The notes beneath the pieces were generated by a model. That model made no database searches and was not told the DNA's origin. It saw only the letters and a program-made list of their open reading frames with translations. A stretch of DNA of 64,000 bases, taken from positions 310,001 through 374,000 of the forward strand of contig DATJSU010000049.1 in the NCBI GenBank assembly GCA_035503915.1, given 5' to 3'. Below, piece after piece: positions 1-8,867 of the stretch. The stretch comes from DATJMJ01 sp035503915 (GTDB taxonomy: Bacteria; Actinomycetota; Acidimicrobiia; Acidimicrobiales; Palsa-688). Position 1 is the stretch's first letter; each line of letters begins with the position of its first letter. A program made the position numbers and the translations under genes.

Positions 1-805
1 GGCAGAGCACGGCTGTACCGCCGAAGACCCCTGCCAAGACCCAGGGGTTTGTCCAGCCGGTCGAGTGCCCGCCGTAGGGCAAGAGCGAGTAGACGATGCC
101 GGTCAAGAGGGCCACCAGCCCGATCGCAAAAGTGGTGTTGCCGAGCCAGTCGATCTGAGCTTCGATCCGCACCCCGTTGTCCTGCAGCTTCAAATAGGCC
201 CACACCGTGCCGAAGAGGCCAAAGGGCACCGAGACGAGGAACACCAGGTGCCATTCGACGGGGCCGAGGACCCCGCCGAGGATGAGGCCCAGGAACGAGC
301 CGCTGACCGCGGCGATCCCGTTGATCCCCATTGCTTTGCCCCGCTCGTGCGCCGGGAAGGCGTCAGTCAGGATGGCGCTCGAATTAGCGAACAAGAAGGC
401 CCCGCCCACGCCCTGGAAGACCCGCATGAGGATTATCCAGAGGGCGCCAGCGCTCCCTGTCATCCAAGTCACTGACAAAAGGATCGAAAAGAGGGTGAAC
501 ACCGCGAAACCCAGGTTGTACATGCGCACCCTGCCATACATGTCACCGACGCGGCCCAGGCTCACAACCAGGACGGCAGTTACGAGGAGGAAACCCATGA
601 ACACCCAGAGGAAGTAAGACGTGTTGGAGGGGGTCAACGGGTTGAGCCTGATGCCCCGGAATATGTCGGGGAGCGAGATCAGCAGGATCGACTGGTTGAT
701 AGTGACCATCAGCACGCCCAGGGTGGTATTGGAAAGGGCGACCCATTTGTAGTGGTCGCCCCGGCGTGCGGACGCGGGGTTTGCGGTCGCTCCGTTGCTT
801 GCCAT
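1..805 (-). CDS. MFS drug-efflux-type transporter (DHA2/EmrB-QacA-like), partial
   Basis: The N-terminal 268 residues are visible and the gene runs off the window start. The sequence is strongly hydrophobic with regularly spaced membrane helices. It has an early TVNQSILLISLPDI-like helix 1 (NQSILLISLPDI) and an MFS motif A loop (GRVGDMYGRVRMYN) between helices 2 and 3. A GGVLGPVEWHLVFLVSVP stretch resembles motif C of 14-helix exporters. The start at 805 is favoured over the ATG at 811 because a GGGAGG ribosome site lies 8 bases upstream. It is probably an inner-membrane proton-driven exporter; the substrate cannot be told. The gene stands apart from the Nudix gene upstream by about 160 bases. 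Confidence 0.85.
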   Translation of the reverse strand, partial: MASNGATANPASARRGDHYKWVALSNTTLGVLMVTINQSILLISLPDIFRGIRLNPLTPSNTSYFLWVFMGFLLVTAVLVVSLGRVGDMYGRVRMYNLGFAVFTLFSILLSVTWMTGSAGALWIILMRVFQGVGGAFLFANSSAILTDAFPAHERGKAMGINGIAAVSGSFLGLILGGVLGPVEWHLVFLVSVPFGLFGTVWAYLKLQDNGVRIEAQIDWLGNTTFAIGLVALLTGIVYSLLPYGGHSTGWTNPWVLAGVFGGTAVLC

Positions 806-963
806 TGGCATTCCCTCCCGAGTCCTCGAGCCCGCGGCGGCTGTCCGAGCTCCGCCATGACCCGGGCGGGTCGCTCGACCCGAGCGGTTCCTCTGAGTTT
901 AGGGTGTCCTTCACGTCAACGTTAGAATTTCCGCACCGGCTGATCGCTCGCCGGGCGGGTGCC

Positions 964-1407
964 TCATGAAGCGAGAGCGTGCGTCCTCAGGAACGCCTTT
1001 TGCTCTTCGTGCATTTCGTCGGGGCACTCTGCGAACCACGCCACGAGACCGGGGTGGCTGAAGGCAGGTGAAGGGCCGGTGGGCGACGGTGCTGCCCGGA
1101 ACGCGATCCCGACCGGCCAGTCGCCTAGCTCCAGGTGGCTTGGGTACTCGATGTAGCCGATCATTGGGCCCACGTCCACTTCGAGCCCGATCTCGCCTCG
1201 CGGGACGCGCCGGGCGGCCTCAGTCAGCAGTTCTCCAAAGCGAACCGTCCCTCCCGGGATGTGCCACAACCCCCGGCATGGCCCAGCTTGGCGCCGGCTG
1301 AGCAAGACCCCCTCGTTGGCGCTAACGATCACCACTTCGACCGTCAGGCGGGGCACCTTGGAGAAGATGGCCTCGTACTCCTTTTGAGGAAGGGGTTCAC
1401 GCACCAT
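964..1407 (-). CDS. Nudix hydrolase domain protein
   Basis: This 147-residue single-domain protein has a recognisable Nudix box near residues 52-75 (GGTVRFGELLTEAARR then VPRGEIGLEV). The GGTVRFGE start resembles GDP-mannose mannosyl hydrolase relatives. Two box positions deviate. The Glu after the first conserved Arg is Val, as in some GDP-mannose-type members. The first Glu of the usual EE pair is Gly, so metal-dependent catalysis may be altered. It starts 18 bases after the CoA-disulfide reductase stop on the same strand, so the two are probably cotranscribed. Substrate unknown. Confidence 0.8.
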   Translation of the reverse strand: MVREPLPQKEYEAIFSKVPRLTVEVVIVSANEGVLLSRRQAGPCRGLWHIPGGTVRFGELLTEAARRVPRGEIGLEVDVGPMIGYIEYPSHLELGDWPVGIAFRAAPSPTGPSPAFSHPGLVAWFAECPDEMHEEQKAFLRTHALAS

Positions 1408-1425
1408 AGCCGCAGCATAAGTCGG

Positions 1426-3099
1426 CTACGCCGGTGCCTGGCCGGAGCTTATCGCTGCTTGCGCGCGCATCGCTGCCGCCCAAGTTAGGTAGCCCCCGTC
1501 CAGGTTGGCGACCTCGTAGCCCCACTGCTTGAGAAGGCGTACCGCCGTATGCGCCCGCTGGCCGACCCGGCAATAGACGATGACCTCGGAACCTCGGGGA
1601 GCGAGCCGCTCCAGCTCTTCCCGGCGGCCGCGGAGCGTCTCGACTGGGAAGTTCAGCGAGCCAGGGATATGACCGCCTGCGTGCTCGGCAGCTGCGCGGG
1701 CGTCGATAACAAGGACCCCTGCGGCCATCCTCCCGGCCAGCTCGTGCCACTGAACCGAACACTCGTTGCCGTTCAGGCGGTTCTCGGCGACGTAGCCGAG
1801 CATGTTCACTGGGTCTTTTGCTGAGGAGAACTGGGGGGCGTAGGCGAGCTCGAGGTCGACGAGGAGCGGCGCGGGTAGCCCAGCGCGGACGGCAGTCGCG
1901 AGGACGTCGACCCTCTTGTCTACACCCTCGCCGCCAACCGCCTGCGCGCCGAGGATCGCGCCAGTGCCCGGGTCGACCAGGAGCTTGAGGGCCATCGGCT
2001 CGCCTCCCGGGTAATAGCTGCCGTGTGAGCCAGGGTGAGTGTGTACTGCCAGGTACGGGCGCCGGGCGGCTTGGAGCCGCTTTTCGTTCCAGCCTGTGAC
2101 GGCGGCGACTTTCCCGAACACCTTGATGATCGCAGTCCCTACTGCTGGGGCGAACGGCCGAGGCTTGCCAGCGATGTCATCAGCCACCATGCGGCCCTGG
2201 CGGTTCGCCAGGTTAGCCAGCGGCACCAGCGCCGGTCCCCCGTCGAGCTGGTCCGTCTTTTCCACGGCATCGCCCACGGCATAGATGCGCGGGTCTGAAG
2301 TGCGCAGCCGCTCGTCGACGCTGATCCCGCCCCGAGGCCCGATGGCTAGGCCGGCCTCCCGTGCCAGGGTGGTTTCGGGGCGAACGCCGATCGCCAGCAC
2401 TACCACGCCGGCGGGCAAGTCCTGGCCGTTGGTCAGTTCGACGCTGTCAGGGAGCACCTTTGCCAATGCCGCTCCCAGCACGAGCCCGACACCGTGCTCG
2501 CCCAGTTCGTCCGCTACCAGTTGCGCCAGTTCTGGGTCCAAGGGCGAGAGGACTTGGGGGGCGAGCTCAACCACATTGACTTGGAGGCCAGCTCGAGCGA
2601 GGTTCTCCGCCACCTCCAAGCCGATGAAGCCAGCTCCGACCACGACAGCGCTCCTAACGTCGCCAGCCCGCAGCGTTGAAGCTATTGCCTCCATGTCTTC
2701 CACCGAGCGAAGGGTGAGCGCCCGCTCGACGCCGGGGACTTCCGGCACGAACGGGACCGCTCCGGGGCTAAGCACCAAGCGGTCCCAGGCGATCTCGTAG
2801 CGGTTCCCAGTCGGCACTTCTTCCACTAGGACCACTTGCCGGGAGCGGTCGATGGCGAGGACTTCGGTCCCGGTGCGTACATCGAGAGCGAAGCGCGCGG
2901 CCAGCCCCTCGGGCGTATTGACGATAAGGGCATCGCGTTCGCCAATGACACCGCCCAGGTAGTAGGGGAGCCCGCAGTTGGAGTAGGACACGTACTTGCC
3001 CCGCTCGCACACGATTATTTGGTGATCTTCGTCAAGGCGGCGCAAACGCGTCGCCGCCGACATCCCGCCGGCCACACCGCCAACGACAACCGTCCTCAC
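1426..3099 (-). CDS. cdr: CoA-disulfide reductase / persulfide reductase with C-terminal rhodanese domain
   Basis: The protein has 557 residues. The N-terminal FAD motif is VVVGGVAGGMSAA (residues 4-16). The single redox Cys42 sits in SYSNCGLPYY, typical of CoA-disulfide reductases rather than CxxxxC disulfide reductases. A second GxGxxG (VVVGAGFIGLE) binds NAD(P)H and a GDAVE motif contacts FAD. The last ~100 residues are a rhodanese domain with active loop CRVGQR (Cys about 510). Known relatives reduce CoA persulfides, polysulfide or CoA disulfide in the cytoplasm. The GTG start at 3099 follows a GAGGAG site; the reading frame continues further upstream, but that stretch spans the promoter. 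A CstR-like operator lies at 3199-3214. Confidence 0.92.
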   Translation of the reverse strand: MRTVVVGGVAGGMSAATRLRRLDEDHQIIVCERGKYVSYSNCGLPYYLGGVIGERDALIVNTPEGLAARFALDVRTGTEVLAIDRSRQVVLVEEVPTGNRYEIAWDRLVLSPGAVPFVPEVPGVERALTLRSVEDMEAIASTLRAGDVRSAVVVGAGFIGLEVAENLARAGLQVNVVELAPQVLSPLDPELAQLVADELGEHGVGLVLGAALAKVLPDSVELTNGQDLPAGVVVLAIGVRPETTLAREAGLAIGPRGGISVDERLRTSDPRIYAVGDAVEKTDQLDGGPALVPLANLANRQGRMVADDIAGKPRPFAPAVGTAIIKVFGKVAAVTGWNEKRLQAARRPYLAVHTHPGSHGSYYPGGEPMALKLLVDPGTGAILGAQAVGGEGVDKRVDVLATAVRAGLPAPLLVDLELAYAPQFSSAKDPVNMLGYVAENRLNGNECSVQWHELAGRMAAGVLVIDARAAAEHAGGHIPGSLNFPVETLRGRREELERLAPRGSEVIVYCRVGQRAHTAVRLLKQWGYEVANLDGGYLTWAAAMRAQAAISSGQAPA

Positions 3100-3193
3100 C
3101 GGCTCCTCCTCGGTCCGTGGTACCTGTCTTTCGCCCCGCGACGACCGCTCGCAGTGGGCCCCGGAACGGGCCTGCCCACGCTGGCGACATTTC

Positions 3194-3222
3194 ATTATAT
3201 ACCCCTGGGGGTATCTACGCGG
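3194..3222 (-). promoter_or_regulatory. Promoter with CstR/CsoR-like operator for the CoA-disulfide reductase
   Basis: On the minus strand a perfect TATAAT (3199-3194) is directly preceded by the palindrome ATACCCCTGGGGGTAT (3199-3214), which fills the spacer toward a poor -35. Left arm ATACCC, four-base centre, right arm GGGTAT. The same arms recur at 3326 and 15836. A repressor bound here would block polymerase between -35 and -10. Confidence 0.75.
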
Positions 3223-3303
3223 GCGGCAATTGTCTCCACAGACCGGGCCGAAGGTCACTTTGCGCTCGGTGGGCGCCGCGGTCGCAGCGGAGGGCGGCCG
3301 AGT

Positions 3304-3341
3304 TTGACACCAGGACACCCATAGTATACCCTGGGGGGTAT
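3304..3341 (+). promoter_or_regulatory. Promoter and CstR/CsoR-like operator over a probably leaderless start
   Basis: TTGACA at 3304-3309 and TATACC at 3325-3330 (15-base spacing) place transcription start close to the ATG at 3340. The palindrome ATACCCTGGGGGGTAT (3326-3341) covers the -10 and reaches into the start codon. The mRNA would be leaderless or nearly so, and repressor binding would cover the start site. Confidence 0.65.
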
Positions 3342-3564
3342 GTGCAGAGCGATAACTTGCAGGGCGTGTGGTCATCCTTCATGGGCAGGGTGCGGCGCGC
3401 ACATCGAACAGGTGCTGGGTCATGTGCCCAAGGAGCAACGGTGTAAATGCAAGGAGACGGGAAGGGAGCTGGGCCCTCGGAGCGCTGTGGGCCGGCGGGG
3501 CGCTGTGGGCCGGCGGGGCTTTTGGGGCCGGATGCTGGGCCGCGAGGCGGTGGGAGGCTCGTGA
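3340..3564 (+). CDS. Small Cys-rich conserved protein of unknown function
   Basis: This 74-residue protein starts MCRAITCRACGHPSWAGCG and continues to a QRCKC motif near residue 34. The six cysteines (2, 7, 10, 18, 35, 37) in CxxC-like spacing suggest a small zinc-ribbon-like or metal-binding fold. I recognise the MCRAxTCxxCGxxxWAGCG pattern from small uncharacterised actinobacterial proteins. The last ~30 residues are a low-complexity Gly/Arg tail. The gene is divergent from the persulfide reductase and its start overlaps a copy of the sulfur-regulon operator, so a role in sulfane-sulfur or thiol handling is an inference from regulation only. Confidence 0.75.
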   Translation: MCRAITCRACGHPSWAGCGAHIEQVLGHVPKEQRCKCKETGRELGPRSAVGRRGAVGRRGFWGRMLGREAVGGS

Positions 3565-3621
3565 ACAGCTCCTCGCCGTCGCCTTTAGGTCTTCCAGGGA
3601 GGCTTGACGCGAACGGGAGGT

Positions 3622-5244
3622 TCAGGCGCCCTGGTAACCGGGCGGCAGCACCAGGTGCCCGTCAACTCGCCTGGGCACAGCATCCCGTGGCTGAGGCACG
3701 TCTCCGAGCTCGGGAGGCAGGAGCTCCGCAGGCACGTCTTGATAGGTGACCGGCCTCAACCAGCGCCGGATCGCGCTTGCCCCGACCGAGGTGTGGAGCG
3801 GGTCGGTGGCTGCGGGATAGGGGCCCCCGTGCTGCATGGCCCAGGCCACTGCCACCCCGGTGGGGTACCCGTTCCAGACGATGCGGCCAGCTTGGCTGCT
3901 CAGTTGGCTCACGACCGGGCGCAAGAGCGAGATGTCGGCTCCATCGGCCTGCACTGTGGCCGTTAGGGCCGGTGTAAGTGTGCTCACGAGCCGCGACAGG
4001 TCGTCCACGCCGGCGTAGCGCACGATGACAAGGACAGGGCCGAAGCACTCTTCCCTGAGCCGCCCGCCGAGGGCGTCGGGCTCCGCTTGGAGAAGTAGCG
4101 GGGCACCCGGGAACGCAAGGCCGTCTCTGCCCAAGCCTCCTTCGGCCAGCACCCGCACTCCGTCAAGGTGCCGCAAATGCTGTGAACCTTCTTGGAAAGC
4201 GCCGGCCACACGATCACTCAACATCGCCCCGGCGGACGTAGCCCGCACGGCCTCGCTCAGGCGGTCTCTGAGAGCGTCCCCAGCTTCGCCCTCGGGCAGC
4301 AACAAGAGACCGGGTTTGGTGCAGAACTGCCCCACGCCGAGCGTGAACGAGCCAGCCAGCCCGTCGGCGATCGCTTCCCCGCGCAGCCTGGCCGCTTGCG
4401 GGCCGACAACCACAGGGTTGAGCGCCCCGAGCTCGCCGTAGAACGGGATGGGCGAGGGACGCTTGGCCGCCACGTCGGAGAGGAAGCGACCGCCCACGAG
4501 TGAGCCCGTGAACCCGACCGCCCGCACCGCCGGGTGCTCGACCAGCGCCGCGCTCGAACGGTCCCCGAAGACCAGGCTGACTACCTGGCCCCTGACACCG
4601 GCGCGACGCTCGCCTTCGGCTAGCGCTCGAGCGCAAAGGACCGATGTGGCCGGGTGGGCGTTGTGAACCTTGACCACCACCGGGCACCCCGCTGCCAGCG
4701 CTGATGCCGTGTCCCCGCCGGGGACCGAGAAAGCCAGGGGGAAATTGCTGGCCCCGAACACCCCCACTGGGCCCAAGGGGCGGAGCATGCGGCGCAGGTC
4801 CGGGCGAGGCCCCATAGGGGTCGGGCCGGCGTGGTCGATGGTGGCCTCTAGGTACGCGCCGTCACTGAGGACCTCGGTGAAGAAACGGAGCTGGAAACAG
4901 GTGCGGGTTAGTTCGCCGTTGAGGCGGGCGGTACCGAGGGCGCTCTCCCTGTCGGCGCAGGCGACTATCTCGTCCCTGTCCTCTTCCAGAGCGTCGGCCA
5001 TGGCTGCCAACATGTCGGCCCGGCCGTGCCGGCCAGCTTGCTCGAGCTCGGCGAAGGCTTCCGCCGCCTCTCGGCAAACGGTGTCGAGCTGATCGGCATT
5101 GGTCTCTTCGGCTACATCGTTCAACACCTGGCCGCTGCGGGCATCCCGGCTCTGGATCATGGCGAGAGAAGGTACTGCAGAGCCCGGCGCTAGTGGCGGG
5201 CAGCCGAGCAGCTCCCAGGGAACGCCCTCACCTGCAGCCTTCAT
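3622..5244 (-). CDS. Aldehyde dehydrogenase, 2-oxoglutarate-semialdehyde dehydrogenase type
   Basis: The protein has about 540 residues, the usual length for this branch of NADP-dependent aldehyde dehydrogenases. The catalytic Cys is in GQFCTKPG and the general base Glu in FYGELGALNP, both signatures of 2,5-dioxovalerate (alpha-ketoglutaric semialdehyde) dehydrogenases. A glycine-rich nucleotide loop (GFTGSLVGGR) is present. These enzymes finish oxidative degradation of uronic and aldaric acids to 2-oxoglutarate. The ATG at 5244 overlaps the end of uxuA by 17 bases, indicating coupling. An internal ATG at 5160 is an alternative start. Confidence 0.85.
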   Translation of the reverse strand: MKAAGEGVPWELLGCPPLAPGSAVPSLAMIQSRDARSGQVLNDVAEETNADQLDTVCREAAEAFAELEQAGRHGRADMLAAMADALEEDRDEIVACADRESALGTARLNGELTRTCFQLRFFTEVLSDGAYLEATIDHAGPTPMGPRPDLRRMLRPLGPVGVFGASNFPLAFSVPGGDTASALAAGCPVVVKVHNAHPATSVLCARALAEGERRAGVRGQVVSLVFGDRSSAALVEHPAVRAVGFTGSLVGGRFLSDVAAKRPSPIPFYGELGALNPVVVGPQAARLRGEAIADGLAGSFTLGVGQFCTKPGLLLLPEGEAGDALRDRLSEAVRATSAGAMLSDRVAGAFQEGSQHLRHLDGVRVLAEGGLGRDGLAFPGAPLLLQAEPDALGGRLREECFGPVLVIVRYAGVDDLSRLVSTLTPALTATVQADGADISLLRPVVSQLSSQAGRIVWNGYPTGVAVAWAMQHGGPYPAATDPLHTSVGASAIRRWLRPVTYQDVPAELLPPELGDVPQPRDAVPRRVDGHLVLPPGYQGA

Positions 5245-6331
5245 CTCTCCTGGCACTGGCACCCTTGCTGGGAGCGCGCTCATGCGCATCGTCGAAGTCA
5301 AGCATTTGTATGAGCCCTTGGATGTAGCCGAGCGCGAACGCCCTTCCACGGTGGCCGTAAGCGGAGTCGCCTACGAGGGCAGGTGTGTGGTCATCAAGTA
5401 TGAAACCCTCGTAGCCACAGCGCCCGAGCTCTCGGACCACGCGGGCGGGGTTGTAGTTACCTTCACCTAGGAAGCACTCCACGAACGTGGGGACTGTGCC
5501 CTTCACATCTCGGAGGTGGACGTACCCGACTTTGTCGCGCGGGACAAGGTACCTGATGGCGTCGAGCACCGCTTCCTCGCCACCCATTTCTGAGATAGTG
5601 CCGAGGCAAAGCTCGATCCCAAAACCTGGGCCGGGCGAAATCTCCGCTGCTTGCTTGAGCGCGTCGACCGAGCGAAAAATACGCGCAACTCCGGCGAGCG
5701 TCGGCACCGGAGGGTCGTCAGGGTGCAGCGCCATCTTCACGCCCGCCTCTTCGGCGACGGGGACGAGGGCATGGACAAAATACTGGTAGTTGGACCACAT
5801 TTGCCGGTCGTCCATCGGTGCTGGCACCTCAAATTGGGCACCGCGGCTCCACGAGTCCTTCTCGTCCTCGGCTCGGCGGTCCCGCCTGGCAATGAAAATG
5901 TTCGCTGCTTGGTCCGCGCTCTGCGCCGTCGACAAGTCGAAAGCCGAGACGAGCGCCCCTCCCCGGCCGAAGGGGGCAAGCCGTGTGCGCCAGACCGAGG
6001 TAGGCATCCAATGGAAGCCAAGTACCTTGATCCCCGCCTTGCCCATGTTCCGGACCGTCGCGGCGACATTGTCCAGTTCTTCGTCCCTACCGGGCAACCC
6101 GAACATGCATTTCTCGTAGAACTGGTTCGGGATGTTCTCAATGGCCTCGAGCACAAGCCCGTAGGACTCAACGCGCTCGCGCAACCGCAGGAGGTCAGCG
6201 AGCTCCCAACGCCGTTCGCCGGCAATATCGGGAGTGTTGAACTGGACCCCGGTAACGCCTAACTGACTGGCGAAAGAAAGGTATTCTTCGGTCGCACGTG
6301 CGCCCTGGCCGACGGCTACCCGCATGCTCAT
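5228..6331 (-). CDS. uxuA: Mannonate dehydratase
   Basis: This 367-residue TIM-barrel protein matches the UxuA family (D-mannonate to 2-keto-3-deoxy-D-gluconate). It has MALHPDDPPVPTLAGVARIF for metal and substrate binding, a C-terminal GYVHLRDVKG and a DDHTP motif, and IENIPNQFYE near residue 65. The ATG at 6331 has GGAGG nine bases upstream; an alternative in-frame start lies at 6325. Long upstream reading frame is non-coding in character. It overlaps the following aldehyde dehydrogenase gene, so the pair forms a small uronate-catabolism operon. It is divergent from the class V aminotransferase gene. Confidence 0.93.
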   Translation of the reverse strand: MSMRVAVGQGARATEEYLSFASQLGVTGVQFNTPDIAGERRWELADLLRLRERVESYGLVLEAIENIPNQFYEKCMFGLPGRDEELDNVAATVRNMGKAGIKVLGFHWMPTSVWRTRLAPFGRGGALVSAFDLSTAQSADQAANIFIARRDRRAEDEKDSWSRGAQFEVPAPMDDRQMWSNYQYFVHALVPVAEEAGVKMALHPDDPPVPTLAGVARIFRSVDALKQAAEISPGPGFGIELCLGTISEMGGEEAVLDAIRYLVPRDKVGYVHLRDVKGTVPTFVECFLGEGNYNPARVVRELGRCGYEGFILDDHTPALVGDSAYGHRGRAFALGYIQGLIQMLDFDDAHERAPSKGASARRDEGCR

Positions 6332-6475
6332 GAGCGTGCGCCTCCTCGGTTCTTTGGCCTCGGGACCAGGCACGGCGAGCTTCGCCCGCCCTCGTTCTCG
6401 ATGGTTCCTGACATCAGACTGAAGGTAGTACGGCCCCGGTGGTCGCCGGGAGCCAAGCAGACCTACCGTAGGCCT

Positions 6476-7861
6476 ATGAGCCCACCTGGCCCCTTGGCAG
6501 CACTGGTAGGCGACGAATTGATGGTCCCCTGTGCCGACGGCCAGGAGCGCCCTTACTTGTCCTGTGACGCGGCCGCGTCCACTGGCGCTTTCCCGTCCGT
6601 GCTCGCCGCGGTGGACGAATTCGTCCCCCGGTACTCGAGCGTCCACAGGGGTGCCGGCTACAAGTCCCAGTTCGCCACCGACGCCTACGAAAAGGCCCGT
6701 GAATCGGTCCTTCGTTTTGCCGGCCGCTCGGGCGCTGATGACGTGGCGCTCTTCTGCCGCAACACCACCGAAGCGATCAACCACCTTGCGTACCGCCTGC
6801 GCTTGTCCGCCGCGGATGTCGTAGTGACGACAGTGGTCGAGCACCATGCAAACCTGCTCCCCTGGCTGCGTGCTGCCCGTTGCCGCTTCGTCGAGTGCGA
6901 CCGGGACGGCACTTTCCAAGTACCACAGGTGCAAGACGTTCTCGCCTCCGTGCCCACCGTGCGGCTGCTTGCGCTCACGGGCGCTTCAAATATCACTGGC
7001 TGGATGCCCCAGCTCCCCGAGATCGTCGCTGCCGCCCACGAGCGGGGGGTACCCGTGCTGGTGGACGCCGCCCAGCTCGTCCCTCATAGGAAATTGGCGA
7101 CCGAGGCCGATTTCATCGTGTGGAGCGGGCACAAGATGTACGCCCCGTTTGGGGCAGGGGCCCTGATAGGGCCCCGCAAAGCGTTCCTGGAGGGCGACCC
7201 CTTCCTCGTCGGGGGCGGCGCCGTCGACCTCGTCGCCTTGGACGAGGTGGTCTGGACGGGCCTGCCCGACAAAGAGGAAGCAGGTTCTCCCAATGTCGTC
7301 GGGGCAATCGCCCTTGGCGCCGCTATTGAACAGTTCGAGGCGATCGGGTGGCCGGCGATCACTGCCCACGATCAGGAGCTGGCGGCATCTCTGCGGTGTG
7401 GCCTCGCTGAAATCCCCGGTGTCCACCTGCTCGGCCCGTCTCCTGGGGCCCTAACCCTGCCCGTGGCGAGCTTCACCATCGACGGTATGCCCCATTCCTT
7501 GGTTGCAGCCCGGCTTTCGGTGGAGGATGCGATCGGGGTGCGGCACGGCTGTTTTTGCGCTCATCCCTACCTGATGCGCCTGCTCGGCCTCGATGCCGCG
7601 GAGGTCGAACGCTACCGCGCTGCGGCGAGGGCGGGTGACCGGGCAAGGATGCCAGGTGCTGTTCGTGCCAGCTTGGGCGTCAACGGTTCGCTGAAGGACG
7701 TCGAACGGCTTTGCCGGGCTGTGAGCCGGCTGGCTTCGGGAGAGCCCGCGCCTGTCCCTTACGTGCAGGATCTCGCGACCGGCGATTTCAGCCCGGCTAC
7801 TGGTCACGAGCCATGGCTGGTGGCGCCGAGGCAGCACGGTTCGTCTTGTTCACCGGGCTAA
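6476..7861 (+). CDS. Class V aminotransferase (cysteine desulfurase/selenocysteine lyase-like)
   Basis: This 461-residue PLP enzyme has the Schiff-base lysine in WSGHKMYAPFGAGALIG, a DAAQLVPH aspartate/histidine pair for PLP, and a VEHHANLLPW substrate-loop motif. The cysteine in RHGCFCAHP occupies the position of the SufS/CsdA catalytic Cys, so persulfide formation from cysteine is possible. ATG 6476 is the likely start, although its ribosome site is weak. The gene converges on the hdr-like operon with a 25-base gap; whether it feeds sulfur to that system is inference. Confidence 0.82.
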   Translation: MSPPGPLAALVGDELMVPCADGQERPYLSCDAAASTGAFPSVLAAVDEFVPRYSSVHRGAGYKSQFATDAYEKARESVLRFAGRSGADDVALFCRNTTEAINHLAYRLRLSAADVVVTTVVEHHANLLPWLRAARCRFVECDRDGTFQVPQVQDVLASVPTVRLLALTGASNITGWMPQLPEIVAAAHERGVPVLVDAAQLVPHRKLATEADFIVWSGHKMYAPFGAGALIGPRKAFLEGDPFLVGGGAVDLVALDEVVWTGLPDKEEAGSPNVVGAIALGAAIEQFEAIGWPAITAHDQELAASLRCGLAEIPGVHLLGPSPGALTLPVASFTIDGMPHSLVAARLSVEDAIGVRHGCFCAHPYLMRLLGLDAAEVERYRAAARAGDRARMPGAVRASLGVNGSLKDVERLCRAVSRLASGEPAPVPYVQDLATGDFSPATGHEPWLVAPRQHGSSCSPG

Positions 7862-7886
7862 GTTGGCTGGCTCTTGCCGGTCACTT

Positions 7887-8867
7887 TCAGCTTTTAGCGC
7901 GCGCCATGACAAGGAACTCAGAGATGTCGCGGACCCGCAAACCTTGGTCGGCTGCCTTGCGCAGGGTGACAAGGCAGATCGGGCACATCGTCACGCAGGT
8001 GGGTGCGACCGCTCGCAACTGCTCGGCGCGCTTCGCCGCGACAGCAAGAGCCTTGTCGGGGTAAAGGGACTCCGCTGGCCCGCCGCAGCACCACGTCTGG
8101 CGCCCTGCCTGGCCGGGCTCGAGGACTTTGACGCCTGCGGCGGCAAGAAGTTGGCGAGGCTGGTCGACAACGTCTTCGTAGCGGGCGTACACGCACGAGT
8201 CGTGAATTACGACCTCGGCCCCGCTCCGCGGGGCCAGCTGCGGGCCCCCCGGACAGCCGCGCTCGGTCAGGACTTCCAGGTAGCTGCGGACCTTGATGTC
8301 GTAGCCCTCGATGAACTTCGGGAACACGCTGCGCAACATCGTGGTGGTGTGGGGGTCGATCGTGATCACCTCGCTTACGCCGTGCTTGCGCAAGGTCGCT
8401 GCGACCCGGCGCGCATGTTCTCCTACGACTTCGTCTGAGCCGAGGTCGTAGACAAGGGCGCCCGTGTAGAGGTCGTCCTCGTACAGGTAGCCGAAGTCGA
8501 CCGAAGCAGCCTGCAAAAGGCGGGCAACGTTCGCGGGCACGCGGCCGAGCTCGGCGCGCTCGGCCGCCGAGGGCCGTGCCAGGAGCGTCATCCCATAGCC
8601 CCGCGTGGCTTTGTTGGCCAGCCTCGCGGCCCACATATAGCGGGCCAGTGGTGTGCCCGCGATGCGTGCCTGGAGCCGGTTGAGGCCCTCCACGTACGGG
8701 ACTACGCGGTACATCATCCCTGTGTAAAGGACCGTCGGCCCCCCCTTGCGCAGGCCCATCTGCGTCGCCCAGCGCGTCGCACGCCGTGACGGTACAGGCA
8801 GCACAGAACCGCGCATGCGCAGGTTGTCGGCCAGGATCCCTGTCACCTCGCGTGCGGCTAGCGGCAT
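7887..8867 (-). CDS. hdrB: HdrB-like CCG-domain iron-sulfur protein
   Basis: This 326-residue protein has one complete C-terminal CCG (DUF224) unit. HDSCVYARY is followed about 30 residues later by WCCGGPAES and then by TMCPICLVTLRKAA. The N-terminal half carries conserved YLYEDDLYTGALVYDLG and DPHTTTMLRSVFP segments but lacks the cysteines of a first CCG unit. In HdrB the CCG units hold the catalytic non-cubane clusters that act on disulfides or persulfides. The ATG at 8867 overlaps the hdrC stop (TGATG). It is the last gene of the operon. Confidence 0.85.
   Translation of the reverse strand: MPLAAREVTGILADNLRMRGSVLPVPSRRATRWATQMGLRKGGPTVLYTGMMYRVVPYVEGLNRLQARIAGTPLARYMWAARLANKATRGYGMTLLARPSAAERAELGRVPANVARLLQAASVDFGYLYEDDLYTGALVYDLGSDEVVGEHARRVAATLRKHGVSEVITIDPHTTTMLRSVFPKFIEGYDIKVRSYLEVLTERGCPGGPQLAPRSGAEVVIHDSCVYARYEDVVDQPRQLLAAAGVKVLEPGQAGRQTWCCGGPAESLYPDKALAVAAKRAEQLRAVAPTCVTMCPICLVTLRKAADQGLRVRDISEFLVMARAKS

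Noticed and set aside
3100..3375. 92-codon N-terminal extension of the CoA-disulfide reductase frame
   Set aside because: It runs through the promoter and operator; the GTG at 3099 has a good ribosome site and begins exactly at the FAD motif.
6332..6934. Long N-terminal extension of uxuA
   Set aside because: It overlaps the divergent aminotransferase gene and has non-coding composition; ATG 6331 has a proper ribosome site and family length.
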